Shown here: in pieces, positions 6,568 through 8,602 of the stretch
How the letters are laid out: each line of letters opens with the position of its first letter
How positions within the stretch are numbered: the stretch's first letter is position 1
Assembly (NCBI GenBank): GCA_035458865.1
Contig: DATHYZ010000240.1
Coordinates: 1 to 8,602, forward strand
Origin: DATHYZ01 sp035458865
Lineage (GTDB): Bacteria; Chloroflexota; Limnocylindria; Limnocylindrales; CSP1-4
Reading direction: 5' to 3'
Length of the DNA: 8,602 nt
Notes under the pieces: generated by a model
What the model saw: only the letters and a program-made list of their open reading frames with translations
Database searches by the model: none
Told to the model about the DNA's origin: nothing
Made by a program: the position numbers and the translations under genes

Positions 6568-8405
6568 GGGTTGACCGCGGCGGCCGGGCCCAGCTCGGTG
6601 GGCAGCGCGGGCGGGTCGGGAAGGTCGAGGATCGACATGGCGTTGGTGGCGACCCGACGGAACAGCTCGAACGACATGACCGGCAGCTCGATGAACCCAC
6701 GGCGGACGACGGACGGCCGGGCCTCCTCGATGCGGATCGCGACGATCAGCTCGGGCTGGCCACGACCGATGAACCCGACGAACGAGTAGTTGAAGAGGTT
6801 GCGCTTCCAGGCCCCGCGACCCTCGTTGGCGGTCGAATCCCAGATCTGGGCGGTCCCGGTCTTGCCGCCCACGAGGTACCCCGGCACGATCGTGCGGTCG
6901 CGGTAGAAGTCCACCTCGGTCACGACGTGGGTCATGAGCGAGGTCAGGTCCGCCGACAGCTCCGGGCTGATGAGCCCCGTGGCCCGCGTCGTCGGGACGA
7001 TGTCGCGGTCGCCGATGCCGTACACGGTGTGGGGCTGGACGAGCGTCCCGCCGTTGACCATCGCCGCGTAGGCGGTGGCGAGTTGGATCGGGGTCACCGC
7101 CACGCCCTGGCCGAACGTCCCGTTCGCGAGGTCGATCTGGCGCCAGGGAACGATCGTCGGGTCTCGGACGATCCCCCCGACCTCGCCGGCGACGTCGATG
7201 CCGGTCGGGCTGCCGAAGCCGAACCGGCGCCAGGTGTCATGGAGGAGCACGGAGGCCTCGCGGGTCGTGTCACCGAACCCGAGGGCGACGCGCGCGACGC
7301 CGACGTTCCGTGAGTAGGCGATGATGTCCTCGAAGGTCATCCAGCCCATCGCCCGGCCGTCGGCGTCCTCCACGACCGTCTTGCCCTGGTCGAGCTTCAG
7401 GCGTCCGGTGTCGTTGACCTTCGTCTTCATGCCCACCGTGCCGCTGTCGAGGGCTGCGACCGCCGTGAGCATCTTGAAGACCGATCCCGGCTCGTATACC
7501 TCGCTGACGACCGGGTCGATGAAGCGCTGCGGGGACTCGGTGGCGACCTCCCGATAGGCGTTCCCGTCGTAGGAGGGATAGGTCGCCGATGCGAGGACCG
7601 CACCCGTGAACGGGTCCAGGACGACCGCGGACACCTTCTTCGCCTCGTCCGCGAGCTGGGTCGCCAGCACCTCCTGCTCGACCGCGAGCTGCAGGCTGGC
7701 GTCGATCGTGAGGCGGATGTCGTCCCCCGGGACGCCCGGGTCGACCACGCGGGTCGTGTTGGGGATCGGCCGCCCGTTGACATCGCGTCGGGCCACCGTG
7801 ATCCGCGGCAGTCCGCCCAGGACCTCCTGGTAGCGCTGCTCGACGCCGTACTGCCCATCGCCTTCCAGGTTCACGAAGCCCAGGAGATGTGCCGCCAGCG
7901 AGGAGCCCGGCGCACCGCCCGGCTGGGGGTAGACGCGGACCGGTTCGTCCTCGAGCCCGATGGCGGTGACCCTGCCGGCGGCCGCGGCGTCGCGGATCCT
8001 CTGGGCCGTCGCTTCGTCCAGGTCCCGGGCGAGGACGACGTAGGCGCGATCGCCGAGCATGCGCTCGGTCAGCGTGCGGGCCCGCTCCTCGTCGAGGTCC
8101 AGGAGAGCGACGAGCTCCTCGGCGATCTCGAGACGACGGGTGCGCGTCAGCTGGTTGGGGGAGGCGGCGAGACGATAGTGGTCGATGGTCGTCGCCAGGA
8201 CGACGGTCCCGCTGCGGTCGTAGATGGTCCCGCGCCGAGCCGGGACCTCCGCCCGGATGGTGGTCTGCTCCTCGGCCTGTGCCGCGAGCCGTCCTCGCTC
8301 GACGATCTGCCACTGCCCGAGGCGCACGAACAGCGCCCCCGCTGCCACCACGAAGGCGACCAGCAGGAGCAGGAGGCGACGGCGGGAGTCCGTCCGTCCC
8401 AGCAT
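6564..8405 (-). CDS. ftsI: class B penicillin-binding protein, septal transpeptidase FtsI/PBP3-like
   Basis: This is a D,D-transpeptidase that cross-links septal peptidoglycan made by its partner FtsW. The product has 613 residues, typical for the family. A short basic N-terminus precedes one membrane anchor (about 11-28), so most of the protein is extracytoplasmic. The non-catalytic dimerisation domain follows, with ARRGTIYDRSG (57-67) and the YGVEQRYQEVLGG segment (186-198). The transpeptidase domain runs from about 255 to 590. Its catalytic motifs are SVFK (Ser308 nucleophile, Lys311), SRN (365-367, the SxN motif, more often SSN) and KTGT (515-518), with FGQG at 431-434. No PASTA domains follow. 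SxN rather than SxD, together with the dcw location, favours FtsI over the elongation PBP2. ATG 8405 is the only plausible start before the anchor; it lies 15 bases after the ftsL stop, with only a weak ribosome binding site. The TGA overlaps murF. Confidence 0.94.
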   Translation of the reverse strand: MLGRTDSRRRLLLLLVAFVVAAGALFVRLGQWQIVERGRLAAQAEEQTTIRAEVPARRGTIYDRSGTVVLATTIDHYRLAASPNQLTRTRRLEIAEELVALLDLDEERARTLTERMLGDRAYVVLARDLDEATAQRIRDAAAAGRVTAIGLEDEPVRVYPQPGGAPGSSLAAHLLGFVNLEGDGQYGVEQRYQEVLGGLPRITVARRDVNGRPIPNTTRVVDPGVPGDDIRLTIDASLQLAVEQEVLATQLADEAKKVSAVVLDPFTGAVLASATYPSYDGNAYREVATESPQRFIDPVVSEVYEPGSVFKMLTAVAALDSGTVGMKTKVNDTGRLKLDQGKTVVEDADGRAMGWMTFEDIIAYSRNVGVARVALGFGDTTREASVLLHDTWRRFGFGSPTGIDVAGEVGGIVRDPTIVPWRQIDLANGTFGQGVAVTPIQLATAYAAMVNGGTLVQPHTVYGIGDRDIVPTTRATGLISPELSADLTSLMTHVVTEVDFYRDRTIVPGYLVGGKTGTAQIWDSTANEGRGAWKRNLFNYSFVGFIGRGQPELIVAIRIEEARPSVVRRGFIELPVMSFELFRRVATNAMSILDLPDPPALPTELGPAAAVNP

Positions 8406-8420
8406 CTTCAGGCGATGGCG

Positions 8421-8602
8421 CTACTTGGCTTCCAGGACGATCGGGTCGGTCAGCTGACCGAGCCCGAGATCGAGCGCGAGCTTGCGGATCGCGGGCTCTC
8501 GACCCAGGCGGTTCAGGTCCGTGACGAGGCTGCGCTGCTGGTCCTCCAACCGGTCCCGCTCGAGGAGCAGCCGGTCGATCTCATAGCCGGTCGCGGACAC
8601 GC
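8421..8602 (-). CDS. ftsL: FtsL-like cell division protein, C-terminal fragment (cut by the window edge)
   Basis: This reading frame enters from the right edge and ends at TAG (8421-8423), giving the last 59 residues. The visible part starts VSATGYEIDRLLLERDRLEDQ and ends TDPIVLEAK. It has the form of the periplasmic tail of FtsL/DivIC-type proteins: an amphipathic coiled-coil stretch with leucines at heptad spacing, then a segment of the type 'p..i.k.A...LGl' (EPAIRKLALDLGLGQL), then a short end. FtsL is a small bitopic protein that, with a DivIC/FtsB partner and FtsQ/DivIB, activates the FtsW-FtsI pair. Its position directly before ftsI, 15 bases away, is the canonical place for ftsL. The membrane segment and start codon are outside the window, so the family is inferred from the tail and from context; sequence conservation in FtsL is low. 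Another septum formation initiator-type protein cannot be ruled out. Confidence 0.72.
   Translation of the reverse strand, partial: VSATGYEIDRLLLERDRLEDQQRSLVTDLNRLGREPAIRKLALDLGLGQLTDPIVLEAK

Noticed and set aside
5506..6789. Plus-strand open frames opposite murF (about 427 and 277 codons)
   Set aside because: They are antisense to an intact murF, with low-complexity translations lacking any family motif.
7270..8313. Second minus-strand open frame inside ftsI
   Set aside because: It is an alternative-frame shadow of ftsI with an Arg/Gly/Pro-rich translation; the ftsI frame carries all penicillin-binding motifs.
8406..8420. Possible regulatory element in the 15-base ftsL-ftsI gap
   Set aside because: It is too short for a promoter or terminator, and no strong ribosome binding site or hairpin is visible.

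Overview
The window is one unbroken stretch of a division and cell wall (dcw) cluster. Every gene lies on the minus strand, so transcription runs from the right edge to the left edge. In transcription order the genes are: an ftsL-like gene (3' end only), ftsI (class B penicillin-binding protein), murF, mraY, murD, ftsW, murG and murB (5' end only). Coding density is essentially total. The only intergenic gap is 15 bases, between ftsL and ftsI. Every other junction overlaps, most by 4 bases (ATGA or GTGA), and ftsW and murG overlap by 95 bases. No tRNA, rRNA, mobile element, CRISPR array, repeat array, internal promoter or terminator is visible. There is no gene-free stretch longer than 15 bases.

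The genes form a pathway. MurF completes UDP-MurNAc-pentapeptide. MraY loads it onto undecaprenyl phosphate to give lipid I, and MurG adds GlcNAc to give lipid II. FtsW polymerises lipid II and FtsI cross-links the strands at the septum, with FtsL expected to join them in the divisome. MurD and MurB act earlier, in the cytoplasm: D-Glu addition and UDP-MurNAc formation. The canonical cluster also carries murE between ftsI and murF, and usually murC near murG. Neither is present at those positions here.

The organism is a high-GC bacterium (roughly 70 percent by eye, with strong G/C preference at third codon positions). The murG-murB adjacency resembles Bacillus-type order rather than the E. 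coli order. The cluster does not match the usual actinobacterial layout, where murE precedes murF and murC follows murG. A Chloroflexota-like or other deep-branching high-GC lineage fits best, but this is a low-confidence inference from gene order and protein style.

This is core housekeeping DNA, and I see no undescribed system in it. The points worth a second look are the two missing ligase genes, the long ftsW/murG overlap, and substitutions in conserved motifs of MurF, MurG and MurD.
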